Positions 44,363 to 52,722 of a stretch of DNA of 64,000 nucleotides are shown here, one piece after another. Numbering within the stretch: position 1 is the first letter of the stretch; each line of letters begins with the position of its first letter. The DNA comes from Opitutaceae bacterium (GTDB taxonomy: Bacteria; Verrucomicrobiota; Verrucomicrobiia; Opitutales; Opitutaceae), in NCBI GenBank assembly GCA_019455245.1, contig JACFMR010000001.1, positions 62,001 to 126,000 of the forward strand, given 5' to 3'. The position numbers and the translations under genes were made by a program. Under the pieces are notes generated by a model that did no database searches, was not told the origin of the DNA, and was given only the letters and a program-made list of their open reading frames with translations.

Positions 44363-45498
44363 CGGATTTCCCAGTCGTAAGGGTGGGACGAGAGCAGCTT
44401 GGTCCCGCGGGCCGTGACCTGCACGACATCCTCGATGCGGCAACCGCCCAAACCGGGGTAGTAAAGCCCGGGCTCGATGGTGACCACGCTGCCCTTGGGC
44501 AGCGGACAGGAAATGGCGCCCGAGACGCGGGGCAGCTCATGGATGGCCAGCCCGACCCCGTGACCGGTGCCGTGGAAAAATCCGGTGGAGCCGTTTTTGC
44601 CGTGCGTGGTTTTGTAACCGGCCGCATCGAACACCGCCACGACCTTGCCGTGCACCTCGCGGCCGTCCACCCCGGCGTGCACCGCCTTGATGGCGGCGGC
44701 GTGCGCGGACTTGACGGTGGCGACCAACTGGCGTTGGGCGTCGGAGGCGCGGCCCTTGAGATAGGTGCGGGTCATGTCGCCAAAGTAACCGGTTTTCACC
44801 ACGCGGGGGAAAATATCGATGATGATGAGTTCGTTGGCGCGCAGGGGCCCGTGGCCGCGCTCGTGGGGATCGCAGGCCTGGTCGCCGCCCGCGACGATGG
44901 TGTCGTCGGCCTTGCCGCCCTCGGCCAGGATCGCGACCGCGATGGCGTGGTGCAGGCGCTCCGAGGTCAGCGGTTTACCGTCGAGCTGCAGGGTGCGGTT
45001 GCGCACGCGGGCGCGACGCAACAGATCCTCGGCCACGGTGAAACCGACCGCGCTCAGCCGGTTGCCCTCGCGGATGGCGGCGGCCTCCCGGGCGGTCTTG
45101 ATTTCCCGCTCGGGGAAAAGTGCACCGTCGGCCAGTTCGAGCCGCACGCCCAGTTTCTGCAATTTCACATAAAGTCCGGTCGGGAAATCCGCCGCGATGC
45201 GGAAGCCGCGCACGCGATGGGCCTTCGCCAGTTCGGCGATGATCTCGGCGATACCGACGGGTTTGTTCGGGTGACTTTGTCGGGCGCGGTCCCGCCAAGT
45301 CTCGAGCGGCAGCACTTGGTCGACCGTGCGGGCTTTTTTCACCCGCCCAAATTCCAGTGCGTTCTGGACCGTGTAGCGTTTGGGTCCGACGCCGAAACTG
45401 ATGAACGGGTCATGCACATCGACCCGGCAGAAATAGAGCTGGTCGGCGCTGGTGGCGGTGTCGGCGTAGAGGAGGGGAGGAAGGCTTGTGCGAGGCAC
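44359..45498 (-). CDS. M24-family (Xaa-Pro) metallopeptidase
   Basis: The protein is 379 residues. The N-terminal creatinase-like domain (about 1-160) precedes the pita-bread catalytic domain. Metal ligands are seen in ELIIIDIFPRVV (Asp), YFGDMTRTYL (Asp), FHGTGHGVGLAIHELP (His), SVVTIEPGLYY (Glu) and GCRIEDVV (Glu). These enzymes cleave N-terminal residues before Pro. It heads the minus-strand block ending at nadK, although gaps after hldA and PhyH may break the transcript. It is divergent from the DUF192 lipoprotein gene. Confidence 0.93.
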   Translation of the reverse strand: MPRTSLPPLLYADTATSADQLYFCRVDVHDPFISFGVGPKRYTVQNALEFGRVKKARTVDQVLPLETWRDRARQSHPNKPVGIAEIIAELAKAHRVRGFRIAADFPTGLYVKLQKLGVRLELADGALFPEREIKTAREAAAIREGNRLSAVGFTVAEDLLRRARVRNRTLQLDGKPLTSERLHHAIAVAILAEGGKADDTIVAGGDQACDPHERGHGPLRANELIIIDIFPRVVKTGYFGDMTRTYLKGRASDAQRQLVATVKSAHAAAIKAVHAGVDGREVHGKVVAVFDAAGYKTTHGKNGSTGFFHGTGHGVGLAIHELPRVSGAISCPLPKGSVVTIEPGLYYPGLGGCRIEDVVQVTARGTKLLSSHPYDWEIR

Positions 45499-45549
45499 GG
45501 TGCAGAGAGGGATTGCGTGTGGTTGGGCGCCAGATTAGCCACAGACTCT

Positions 45550-46086
45550 GTGAAAAACGCAAATCCGGTTTCGGGTCGTGGATTCCATTGGCTGCTGCTG
45601 CTCCTATTACCCGCCATGGCGGGATGCGGAGCCGGTGAATCGGATGCGCCGCCGGCGCCGAAGACGGTGTTTGATCATTTTGAGATCAAGGTCGGCGAGC
45701 GCACGGTGCGCATGCAATTGGCTGTGCGCGAGCCCGAGATGCAGCGTGGACTGATGGAGCGGACGGATCTGCAGCCGGATGAGGGCATGCTTTTCGTTTA
45801 TGTCCGGCCGCAGCGCATGAGCTTCTGGATGCGCAACACGCCGCTGCCGCTGGACATCGGTTTTTTCGACGCGGCGGGCGAGCTGCGCGAGATTTACCCG
45901 CTGCACCCGTTTGACGAAAAGCCGATGGCGTCGCACGGCACGCAGCTGCAGTTCGCCTTGGAGGTCAACCAAGGCTGGTTCAAGTCCAACGGGGTACGGC
46001 CCGGGATGAAACTCGATTTGAAGGCCGTGTCCGCCGCCCTGGAGGCGCGCGGGTTTGAGCTGCGGCGCTTCGGGTTGGCTGAATAA
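45550..46086 (+). CDS. DUF192 lipoprotein
   Basis: The protein is 178 residues. The start is taken as GTG 45550, giving a lipoprotein signal that ends in LLLLLLPAMAGC, with Cys as the lipidated residue. The DUF192 domain follows (about 45-165): RTVRMQLAVREPEMQRGLME, DEGMLFVYVRPQRMSFWMRN and NTPLPLDIGFFDAAGELREI. The family is periplasmic or secreted and uncharacterised. The same frame stays open 1.5 kb upstream, but only as an antisense shadow of the peptidase and hldA genes. Confidence 0.88.
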   Translation: MKNANPVSGRGFHWLLLLLLPAMAGCGAGESDAPPAPKTVFDHFEIKVGERTVRMQLAVREPEMQRGLMERTDLQPDEGMLFVYVRPQRMSFWMRNTPLPLDIGFFDAAGELREIYPLHPFDEKPMASHGTQLQFALEVNQGWFKSNGVRPGMKLDLKAVSAALEARGFELRRFGLAE

Positions 46087-46091
46087 CCACC

Positions 46092-46111
46092 GGCGGACGC
46101 GGAGGTCCGCC
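46092..46111. terminator. Hairpin between DUF192 gene and convergent gene
   Basis: GGCGGAC (46092-46098) and GTCCGCC (46105-46111) form a perfect 7-bp stem 6 bases after the DUF192 stop. There is no T run, so it may be a repeat-type hairpin rather than a true terminator. Confidence 0.4.
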
Positions 46112-46162
46112 CTCCAGACCAGGCGGCGGGCATCCGATGCACGGCGTGTGCCGTGCCGGCGG

Positions 46163-46651
46163 TTACTCGTCGTCCTCGTCGTCGTCGAGGCGCTGGCCTT
46201 TCTCGATCTTGAGGTCGTCGGTGGGGATCTGGTTGTTCGTCTTGAGGACGAGCACCGGGGTCTTGGTCTTCACCCAGGCATCGGCTTCCTTGAAATGCTT
46301 CGCTGGAACGTTTTCGAGCGCGTCCCCGACCGTGGTGGCGGGCAGCAGGCGGCCTTTCTTGGTGGCGTTGAATTCGTAGGCGGCGCGGTAGATGCGCTCC
46401 GGGGTGGTCACCGGACTGTCGTTTTCCGGGATCTGGAGCACCCAACCCACGAGGTCGTCCTCGGGCATGACACCGTTCGGGTCGGAAACGAGGATCACGA
46501 ACTGCTTCTTCACCGGGGGCGGTTTCTCCTCCTCGCCGGGATCGGGCTGCACGGCGAGGTTCATCTCCTCGATCACGCGCCGCAGGACCGCGGGATCGAG
46601 CTGGTTCTTCTTCAAAATTTCGGCGACCTTGTTGACGTCAATTTTCGGCAT
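46163..46651 (-). CDS. Hypothetical soluble protein with acidic tail
   Basis: The protein is 162 residues from ATG 46651; the frame continues upstream only as a shadow of the NUDIX gene. The N-terminus MPKIDVNKVAEILKKNQLDP is helical. A linker EEEKPPPVKK precedes an alpha/beta region with QFVILVSDPNGVMPEDDLVGW and ERIYRAAYEFNATKKG. The C-terminus is strongly acidic (RLDDDEDDE). I do not recognise the family. It has no signal peptide or membrane segment. It is divergent from the NUDIX gene with a 36-base gap, so they may share a compact promoter. Confidence 0.75.
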   Translation of the reverse strand: MPKIDVNKVAEILKKNQLDPAVLRRVIEEMNLAVQPDPGEEEKPPPVKKQFVILVSDPNGVMPEDDLVGWVLQIPENDSPVTTPERIYRAAYEFNATKKGRLLPATTVGDALENVPAKHFKEADAWVKTKTPVLVLKTNNQIPTDDLKIEKGQRLDDDEDDE

Positions 46652-46687
46652 GGTGTTTTGGTCTTTGGTACAACCGAATGGACACGA

Positions 46688-47224
46688 ATGAACGGGAATG
46701 TAAAGGCCGGGCCCGAATCGGAGTGGTTTGACGTGGTGAACGCGCACGATGAGGTAATCGGCCGCGAGCCGCGCGCGGTGGTGCACGCACAGGGGTTGTG
46801 GCACCGCGCGGTGCATGTGCTGGTCTTCAATCCGGAGGGGGCGGTGTTCCTGCAAAAACGTTCCCGGCACAAGGATGTGGCGCCGGGGCTCTGGGACTCA
46901 TCGTGTTCGGGGCATCTTGATGCGGGCGAAGCATACGATGCGGCGGCCTGGCGCGAACTGCGCGAGGAACTGGGCCTGCACCTGTCTGCACCGCCGGCCC
47001 GCTGGCAACGGTTTGCCGCCTGTGCGGAGACCGGCTGGGAGTTTGTGTGGACGTATCGCGTGAAGGCCGAGGGACCGTTCGTCTTGCACCCGGAAGAGAT
47101 CGAACGCGGCGATTGGTTCGCGCCGGTTCAGGTATCGGCCTGGATGGAGCGGGAACCGGGTGCGTTCAGCCCGGCCTTCCGGCACATCTGGGGCGCGTTG
47201 ATGCGGGATGCTCTGGCGCCGTAG
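46688..47224 (+). CDS. NUDIX hydrolase (YfcD / IPP-isomerase-like)
   Basis: The protein is 178 residues from ATG 46688. It contains EWFDVVNAHDEVIGREPRAV, HRAVHVLVFNPEGAVFLQKR and the Nudix box GHLDAGEAYDAAAWRELREE with complete REXXEEXG core. The N-terminal pattern resembles E. coli YfcD and isopentenyl diphosphate isomerases. It lacks the isomerase Cys context, so a nucleotide-derivative pyrophosphatase is more likely. An intergenic repeat copy lies just after its stop. Confidence 0.88.
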   Translation: MNGNVKAGPESEWFDVVNAHDEVIGREPRAVVHAQGLWHRAVHVLVFNPEGAVFLQKRSRHKDVAPGLWDSSCSGHLDAGEAYDAAAWRELREELGLHLSAPPARWQRFAACAETGWEFVWTYRVKAEGPFVLHPEEIERGDWFAPVQVSAWMEREPGAFSPAFRHIWGALMRDALAP

Positions 47225-47249
47225 CTGCGCTTGAGTCAAAGACGAAAGC

Positions 47250-47296
47250 GTGGCCGATGATCGGCCACCTTGTCGCTGCGCTCCAAGGCGGCTACA
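47250..47296 (-). repeat. Dispersed intergenic repeat, copy 2, with adjoining palindrome
   Basis: The 32-base copy on the minus strand (47296-47265) has the core TTGGAGCGCAGCGACAA. It abuts a near-perfect palindrome, GTGGCCGAT-G-ATCGGCCAC (47250-47268), which overlaps the last four bases of the repeat. It lies in the 80-base gap between two convergent genes and could act as a terminator. Confidence 0.75.
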
Positions 47297-47304
47297 AAAT
47301 AGCA

Positions 47305-47598
47305 TCAGCGGGTGGGCCCGGGGCGGGCGGTGCGGCCGACGATGCGTCCGGGACCTTCGTTGGCGCTGAGGCGCCTGATCTCCTCAAACTGCTTTTGCGT
47401 GATAAGCCGGCGGGGCAAACGTCGTTCCGCCTCGGCGATGAGCCGGACGCGATCGTCGTCATCCGGCACGTGCGGCTCCCATGACGTGTGATGACCCTGA
47501 TGGCGCGTCCAGCGGATGTTGCCGCCATGTACCACGGCGCGGACCTGGTATTTGCCGCTCTCGGGATCCTTGTTCCACCAGCCAAACTCGATGCTCAT
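47305..47598 (-). CDS. Small hypothetical protein
   Basis: The protein is 97 residues. It has an N-terminal strand-rich part with several Trp and His (MSIEFGWWNKDPESGKYQ, IRWTRHQGHHTSWEPH) and a C-terminal charged helix (DRVRLIAEAERRLPRRLITQ). The start overlaps the stop of the metallophosphoesterase gene by 4 bases (ATGA), which supports it as a real gene in that operon. I do not recognise the family. Confidence 0.75.
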   Translation of the reverse strand: MSIEFGWWNKDPESGKYQVRAVVHGGNIRWTRHQGHHTSWEPHVPDDDDRVRLIAEAERRLPRRLITQKQFEEIRRLSANEGPGRIVGRTARPGPTR

Positions 47599-48443
47599 GA
47601 CACCGGCATGGCAGAGTCGCGGCCGGGCGTCAGGGCAAAACGTGCGATGACCCGGCCGGCGTGAAAATCTTGCCGGCGCTGCCCAATGCGCCGGACGAGC
47701 AGCTCTGTTGGCGTAAGATCAACCAGAAGCCGTCCGATCGGCGGACAAAACGCACCGGTGTTGATGAGCACGGCGCCATTGGCCAACGGCCAGATGCCGG
47801 GGCGATGTGTGTGACCGATGATCAGGAAGCGTGCCTCGGGGCAGTGGGCTTCAAGCAGCGCCTGCGCCAAAACAGGCATCTGGCGCCACGCCTTGAGGAT
47901 GCGCCAGACCCGGTCGAGCGGCCAGAGCGTGTCGCCGAGGAAACTCGCCAGATATTTCAGCCCGTCGCGCTCGGCCTGACGCCGTTGGGGGATGCGACTG
48001 GCGGCATGGCGGTGGATTTGGAGCAAAGAGAGCAAATCGTGCCGGTGCGTCGGGGCGGTCTTTCTCATCTCACATACGAATTCACCGGCGATCGCGGCAT
48101 CGCGCCCCCAGGGCACGATGCTGTCGTAAAGGATGTCGCCGTGTGTGAGGAGCACCGCCCCTTCGGCCAACAAAGCAAAATGCCGGTCGGAAATGTCGGG
48201 GTCGTGATTGCCGGTGATGAAATTGACCGGCACGCCCGCGTTACGCGCAAAGGCCTTGACCGCTTCCAGCGCGGCGGCGGTCGCCGCCGGTTCCGGGCCG
48301 GGCCGGGTGTCCATGGTGTCGCCGTTGCAGATCAGTTGATCGATCCCGTCGAGCAAGGGGGCGAGTTGCGCCAATTGCGTCACCCGGCTGGCCTGGTCGG
48401 CGTAATGCACGTCGGAAATGATGCGAATACGGGAGGCGACCAC
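47595..48443 (-). CDS. Calcineurin-type metallophosphoesterase
   Basis: The protein is 282 residues. Metallophosphoesterase blocks are present: IRIISDVHYAD, LICNGDTMDTRP, FITGNHDPDIS, LLTHGDILYDS and FLIIGHTHRPGIWP. The order matches a two-metal site. The middle (about 130-205) is a helical Arg-rich insert. It resembles UDP-2,3-diacylglucosamine hydrolase-like and general phosphoesterases, but the substrate cannot be told. It is translationally coupled to the downstream 97-residue gene. Confidence 0.9.
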   Translation of the reverse strand: MVASRIRIISDVHYADQASRVTQLAQLAPLLDGIDQLICNGDTMDTRPGPEPAATAAALEAVKAFARNAGVPVNFITGNHDPDISDRHFALLAEGAVLLTHGDILYDSIVPWGRDAAIAGEFVCEMRKTAPTHRHDLLSLLQIHRHAASRIPQRRQAERDGLKYLASFLGDTLWPLDRVWRILKAWRQMPVLAQALLEAHCPEARFLIIGHTHRPGIWPLANGAVLINTGAFCPPIGRLLVDLTPTELLVRRIGQRRQDFHAGRVIARFALTPGRDSAMPVS

Positions 48444-48531
48444 GGTGGGGCGACCACAGCATCCTGCGGCGCGGGTTCAAGTCATTACGCGCAGACTTGC
48501 GGGCGGCGGCAGGGTGGATGAGTTTCGGGCC

Positions 48532-49332
48532 ATGCGTATGCTTCTGCTGGTGTTGCTGGGTGTGACTTTCGGCTGGGGTTCCGCCGGGGCGATTGAGCCC
48601 GATCAGCTGACGCGCATCCATCTCGAGGCGATCGGCGGGGGCGAGCGTCTGGCAAAACTGACGACGTTGCGGGCGCGCGGCTATGTGCGAATCGAAAACC
48701 GCTACCTGCAATTCACGCTGCTGGCGGAGCGACCCAACCGCGTGCGCATGGAAACGCACACCCTGGACCATGTGATCGTGCAGGCGACCGACGGCGTGAA
48801 TCCGCCCTGGCAGATGGATCCGCGTGATGAACCGCCGCAGTCACGCCTGATCACCGGCGTGGAGGCGCGGGAATTTGCGGCGGATGCGGAGTTTGACGAT
48901 CCCCTGGTGAATTCAGCGGAGAAGGGTTACACGCTGGATTTCGCGGGCGAAACCGCGTGGGCCGGGCGACCTGCGATCCGCCTGCTGGTCACCCGCCGGC
49001 TGGTGGACAGCTTTTATTTGTTCATCGATCCCGAGACGTTTTTCATCGTGGGCAAGCAGGCGGTGCGGCGGCTCGACTACGGTCGTGAGATCAAGATGGA
49101 GACGTTTTACCGGGATTTCCGACCGGTGGCGGGGGTGATCATGCCGCACCGGATTCTGGTGCATGCGGACGGCAAGTTTCTGCATGAAACCGTGATTCAG
49201 AAAGTGGAGCCCAACGTCCCGCTGCCGGCGGGCAGTTTCACCCGTCCGCACCTGCCGCCGGTGCCAACAAAAAGGCCGCCCGGTTCGGGCGGCCTGCAAG
49301 CAGACGAAATGCCGGCAAGGGTCAGCGATTGA
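48532..49332 (+). CDS. Exported protein, LolA/LppX-like fold predicted
   Basis: The protein is 266 residues from ATG 48532, with a signal peptide (MRMLLLVLLGVTFGWGSAGA). The mature part begins IEPDQLTRIHLEAIGGGERLAKL and has alternating strands (YVRIENRYLQFTLLAERPNR) and FYLFIDPETFFIVGKQA, typical of outer-membrane lipoprotein-sorting-like domains. The C-terminal 25 residues are encoded by a terminator hairpin of the opposite gene. It overlaps the convergent gene by 11 bases. Function unknown. Confidence 0.8.
   Translation: MRMLLLVLLGVTFGWGSAGAIEPDQLTRIHLEAIGGGERLAKLTTLRARGYVRIENRYLQFTLLAERPNRVRMETHTLDHVIVQATDGVNPPWQMDPRDEPPQSRLITGVEAREFAADAEFDDPLVNSAEKGYTLDFAGETAWAGRPAIRLLVTRRLVDSFYLFIDPETFFIVGKQAVRRLDYGREIKMETFYRDFRPVAGVIMPHRILVHADGKFLHETVIQKVEPNVPLPAGSFTRPHLPPVPTKRPPGSGGLQADEMPARVSD
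49266..49295 (-). terminator. Terminator of the DUF4412 gene, inside the opposite coding region
   Basis: AGGCCGCCCG (49273-49282) and CGGGCGGCCT (49286-49295) form a perfect 10-bp stem with a 3-base loop. On the minus strand a T run follows (plus-strand A run 49269-49273). It lies 27 bases beyond the stop of the minus-strand gene and within the last codons of the plus-strand gene. Confidence 0.85.
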
Positions 49333-50014
49333 AGGGCAGGTTGCCCATGCCCTGCATCATCCCGCCCATGTCGAATTTGCGGTGGCCGGGCGGCGGGGCG
49401 AAGTGGGAGTCGGGCAGGCTTTTGCGCTCCACGGCGGTGGCTTCGAGCCGGAAGGCCTTTTTGCCCTTGGCGTCGCCCACGACGCGCAGCGGGAAGAAAT
49501 CCTTGCCCTTGAGCGCCTTTTCCCAGCTCGCGGCCGGCTGGCTCTTGCCCATGGGACCGCTCATACCGCCGCTCAGCCCCATGAATACTCCGAGTTCGTC
49601 GGTCGCCCAGATTTCGGTCACGCCTTCCTTGGACTTGGCGAGGTATTTGGTGCAGGTGTAGCCGAGAATCTTCTCGGTGATGCCGGTGTTTTCCAAGGTC
49701 ACATCATCGGCACTGTGCCCGGTGGCGTCTTCGGCGGTCTTTTGGATCGGCATGACCATGTACATGGCCTGTCCGGGCATGAGCATGATCATTTCATCCT
49801 TGGCCAGATTAAGGATGGCGGTGGCGGTCATCTGCGGGTTGACCTGTGTGTCCACGCGGAGCAGGCCGGCCTTGACGCTGTAGAGGATGGTCAGGGCCTG
49901 ATCGCGCCCGCTGCTCATCTGCATGGTGACCGTGCCTTCAAAGGTGCGGGCCGAAAGCAGGTTGGCATTGAGGAGAACGAGACCGAGGGCGAGGAAGGGT
50001 AGGATTCGTTTCAT
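49322..50014 (-). CDS. DUF4412-type exported protein
   Basis: The protein is 230 residues from ATG 50014. The signal peptide is MKRILPFLALGLVLLNANLL. The mature domain starts TFEGTVTMQMSSGRDQALTI and contains KDEMIMLMPGQAMYMVMPI and EKILGYTCTKYLAKSKEGVT, a pattern seen in DUF4412 proteins and distantly in lipoprotein carriers. The C-terminus is Met/Gly/Pro-rich (KFDMGGMMQGMG). It is presumably periplasmic. Function is unknown. Confidence 0.85.
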   Translation of the reverse strand: MKRILPFLALGLVLLNANLLSARTFEGTVTMQMSSGRDQALTILYSVKAGLLRVDTQVNPQMTATAILNLAKDEMIMLMPGQAMYMVMPIQKTAEDATGHSADDVTLENTGITEKILGYTCTKYLAKSKEGVTEIWATDELGVFMGLSGGMSGPMGKSQPAASWEKALKGKDFFPLRVVGDAKGKKAFRLEATAVERKSLPDSHFAPPPGHRKFDMGGMMQGMGNLPFNR

Positions 50015-50106
50015 GCAAGCGAGAGGCAATACCGGGCCGGGCCGGACACGCAAGCCCGCGCTTTACGCACTTGCCAGCGGATGCGCGCCGGAGTGCAGTG
50101 CAGGGC

Positions 50107-50616
50107 ATGGCGATATTCGGTGCTATTTCCGTGGTGCGTGAACAAACCCAGGGGTGGACATGGTCGGCGCACGCCTTTGCCTACCTCGACGAGGTGATGA
50201 CCGCGGGCTCCGCGGCGCACCAACGCATCCTGGCGCTGGCGGCCGGAAGCTCCGGGCGCATCGAGCTGGCCGATGGCATTTACGCCATCGAGCAGGCGTA
50301 TGCGACCCGCACGCGGGCAGAGAGCGTGTTTGAATCGCACCGACGTTATCACGACATCCAGGTGATCGTGGCCGGCGAGGAAACCATGGCGGTGATCGAC
50401 ATCGGTCAACTGAGCGTGACGCAGCCGTATGTGGCCGAAAAGGACGTCATCCTGTATGCCGATTGCGCGGCGGCGAGCGTGCTGCGCTTCCGGGCCGGTG
50501 AAGCCACGGTGTATTTTCCGGCCGACGGGCACATGCCCTGCCTGCGCGTTGGCGCCGAGGCCGGGCTGGTGCACAAGACGGTGATCAAGGTGCCGGTGGA
50601 CGGTTGGGCACGGTGA
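50107..50616 (+). CDS. YhcH/YjgK/YiaL-family (DUF386) protein
   Basis: The protein is 169 residues from ATG 50107. The family motif is FESHRRYHDIQVIVAGEETM, followed by DVILYADCAAASVLRFRAGE and VYFPADGHMPCL, a cupin-like fold with His and Asp metal ligands. Relatives take part in sialic acid or other sugar metabolism, possibly as anomerases. Its stop overlaps the rlmJ GTG start (GTGA). Confidence 0.9.
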   Translation: MAIFGAISVVREQTQGWTWSAHAFAYLDEVMTAGSAAHQRILALAAGSSGRIELADGIYAIEQAYATRTRAESVFESHRRYHDIQVIVAGEETMAVIDIGQLSVTQPYVAEKDVILYADCAAASVLRFRAGEATVYFPADGHMPCLRVGAEAGLVHKTVIKVPVDGWAR

Positions 50617-51482
50617 ACTACCGTCATCAATTCCACGCGGGCAATTTTGCCGACGTGGTGAAACACTACCTGTTGCTCCGCGTGCTGCATGCCTTGCAGC
50701 GCAAGGACAAGGGGCTGCTTTATCTGGATACGCACGCCGGCCGCGGAACCTACGATCTGGCCCGGGCCGCCCACGGTGACACGCTGGAGCGGCAGCCGGA
50801 ATGGCCGGCCGGGATCGGGCGGTTGTGGTCGGCGCCGAATTTGCCCGCCGGCCTGCAAGATTACATCGGGTTGGTCCGCACGTATGACCGGCAGCAGGGC
50901 AATTTGGAGGCGGCGCCGCGGTTTTATCCCGGTTCCCCGCGACTGGTAAGCGGGCTGCTGCGGCCGCAGGATCGCATGGCGCTGTGCGAGCGTCAGCCCG
51001 ACGAGTGCCAGGCCCTGCGGGCAGCGCTGGGGCGCACGCCGCGTTGTCTGATCCGGGAGGAAGACGGTTATCAGGCCCTGCGCGCCCTGCTGCCGCCGCC
51101 GGAACGCCGCGCCTTGGTGCTGATTGATCCGCCCTACGAGTCGCAACGGGAGTTCGATGACATCGTGAACGCGGTCGAGGCCGGGCTGCGCCGGTTGCCC
51201 GGCGGCACCTTTCTCATCTGGTATCCGCTCACGCTGCGGGCGCGCGTGGATGAATTCTTCGACCGGCTGCAAACGCTCGAACTGCCCCCGACGGCGGTCG
51301 CGGAACTGGCCGTGGCGGGCGAGGACAGCGCGCTCAAGCTGCGCGGTTGCGGTTTGGTCGTGCTGAATCCACCCTGGCAGTTGGCCGACGAAATCACGCC
51401 CGTGCTGGGCCTGCTGGCGGGGCTGCTGGCGCAGGGAACCGGGGCCGACGGCAGTTGGCGTTGGCTGGTGCCCGAACGGTGA
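50613..51482 (+). CDS. rlmJ: 23S rRNA (adenine(2030)-N6)-methyltransferase
   Basis: The protein is 289 residues. The start GTG 50613 gives MNYRHQFHAGNFADVVKHY, which aligns with the RlmJ N-terminus. Other marks are LLYLDTHAGRGTYDLARA (SAM loop), FYPGSPRLVSGLLRPQDRM, EDGYQALRALLPPPERR and the catalytic LVLIDPPYE motif. It methylates A2030 of 23S rRNA. It is coupled to the preceding DUF386 gene by a 4-base overlap. Confidence 0.95.
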   Translation: MNYRHQFHAGNFADVVKHYLLLRVLHALQRKDKGLLYLDTHAGRGTYDLARAAHGDTLERQPEWPAGIGRLWSAPNLPAGLQDYIGLVRTYDRQQGNLEAAPRFYPGSPRLVSGLLRPQDRMALCERQPDECQALRAALGRTPRCLIREEDGYQALRALLPPPERRALVLIDPPYESQREFDDIVNAVEAGLRRLPGGTFLIWYPLTLRARVDEFFDRLQTLELPPTAVAELAVAGEDSALKLRGCGLVVLNPPWQLADEITPVLGLLAGLLAQGTGADGSWRWLVPER

Positions 51483-51485
51483 CGA

Positions 51486-51686
51486 TCAGACCTCGGTTTC
51501 TTCGCGCACCGGATGGGTCACCCGCGTGGCGGTGAAGGGCAGGGGATCGAACACGTGACGCGGGTTGAGTGCGGGGGCCTTGAAGATCGGGCGACCCCAG
51601 ATGATGTCCTTCATGCGGGCGGGCCGGTTGGCCCGGGCGGCGGAGGGATCGGGGGTGCGGAGGGAGTTTTTACGGATGGCGGACAT
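51486..51686 (-). CDS. Possible small basic protein
   Basis: The ORF has 66 residues from ATG 51686: MSAIRKNSLRTPDPSAARAN, then MKDIIWGRPIFKAPALNP and a short C-terminus. There is no signal peptide or recognised motif and no clear ribosome-binding site. It fills the gap between rlmJ and the Hsp20 gene. The Arg/Pro composition could be chance in GC-rich DNA, so this is tentative. Confidence 0.35.
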   Translation of the reverse strand: MSAIRKNSLRTPDPSAARANRPARMKDIIWGRPIFKAPALNPRHVFDPLPFTATRVTHPVREETEV

Positions 51687-51797
51687 GGGGCTTGGTGTTT
51701 TTGGGATTGATGCTTGGTCAGAGCACAAAATGTGAGCGGTCAAGGCGGGCAAATGTTCCACGTGAAGTTCACGGCGTTGTCACATTTGCCCGCCGGT

Positions 51798-52193
51798 TCA
51801 GGCCACGTGGCGCAAACGGGAAGACGTGGCGGTGTTTTGTTTGGGCAGCACGAGCGAGAGCACGCCGTCATGCAGCTCCGCGTGGAGCGCGCGGTAGTCG
51901 AGACCGTGGCCCAGCCGGAGGCGCAGCCGGTAGTCGCGTTGCACGCCTTCCAGATGAAGGGCCTGCCAGTTCATCCGCACCACCTGTGGCTTGCGCGCGG
52001 TGATGGTCAGGTCCGGGCCGCGGACTTCCAGCTCGATGCCGGAAGCCTCCACGCCCGGGACGTAGACGGTGAGTTTCACGGCGTCGGGCTGCTCCCGGCA
52101 GTCAAAGTTCGGCCGGCGGTAATCGTGCGCGTGCGACGAAGAACCGGACCGGTTGCGATGACGGGGAGTGGTGTTTTGGATGATCGTGTGCAT
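51798..52193 (-). CDS. Hsp20/alpha-crystallin-family small heat-shock protein
   Basis: The protein is 131 residues, somewhat short. After a Ser/His-rich N-terminus (1-30), the crystallin domain has VKLTVYVPGVEASGIELEV, LTITARKP and HGLDYRALHAELHDGVLSLV, ending with LPKQ, close to the usual GVLxIxxPK. The C-terminal IxI motif is not evident. It holds unfolded proteins under stress. No CIRCE-like inverted repeat is seen upstream. Confidence 0.88.
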   Translation of the reverse strand: MHTIIQNTTPRHRNRSGSSSHAHDYRRPNFDCREQPDAVKLTVYVPGVEASGIELEVRGPDLTITARKPQVVRMNWQALHLEGVQRDYRLRLRLGHGLDYRALHAELHDGVLSLVLPKQNTATSSRLRHVA

Positions 52194-52722
52194 GGGGAAT
52201 GAAATGAGGATGACCCTCGGGGCTTTTGACCGCCGGGCTTCAGGAAGATTCTAAACGTGGTACCGTTAAACGGTGGTTTAGGCCTGAGAGCCCGGGCGCG
52301 TCTGATGTTTGTTCCAATTAATGGCGACCGGACGCATCTGGACGCGGCAACGCTGGGCGACGGCCTTCGTATACGAAGTGCCGGCCAAGCCGCGGAGATG
52401 TTTGGTGAAGTCGGTCATTGGAACGAGGGACACCATGCACAAAGCAGGCCGCGCGCCAAGTGGGAATTTGTTTCAACCAGGTTAAATCCGGCCGGAGAGG
52501 GTGGAGCGCGTTGCCCTCAACGTGCTGGTTTGGATTGGCGGAGCGACAGGTAATGCCGGATGTAACCGGGACGTCCTCGTCCCGGAACGATTGAAGTGGC
52601 CGCAATCCGTGTCCGCCAAAAGAACAAGAACTCACCTTTCAGTGGACCGCTTCATCACAATCATATTGCCGCAACAAGCCAGGCCTTGACGGTCGTCGGT
52701 AGCTGGACAGTATCCTGTCCAT
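52194..52722. other. 529-base non-coding stretch with palindromes
   Basis: The region lies between the Hsp20 gene and the Phd/YoeB pair. It contains a perfect 14-base palindrome CTTCGTATACGAAG (52365-52378) and an 8-bp inverted repeat CCGGGACG-TCCT-CGTCCCGG (52566-52585). Overlapping ORFs of about 100 codons occur on both strands but share no family features and lack ribosome-binding sites. Together with the toxin-antitoxin pair it may mark an acquired segment. Confidence 0.55.

Noticed and set aside
43987..45549. Upstream 520 codons in frame with the DUF192 gene
   Set aside because: They are antisense to hldA and the M24 peptidase and lack family features; only the part from GTG 45550 encodes a lipoprotein signal and DUF192 domain.
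52257..52635. Overlapping ORFs of about 100 codons on both strands in the gene-free stretch
   Set aside because: No ribosome-binding site or motif; they overlap each other on opposite strands and look like chance ORFs.
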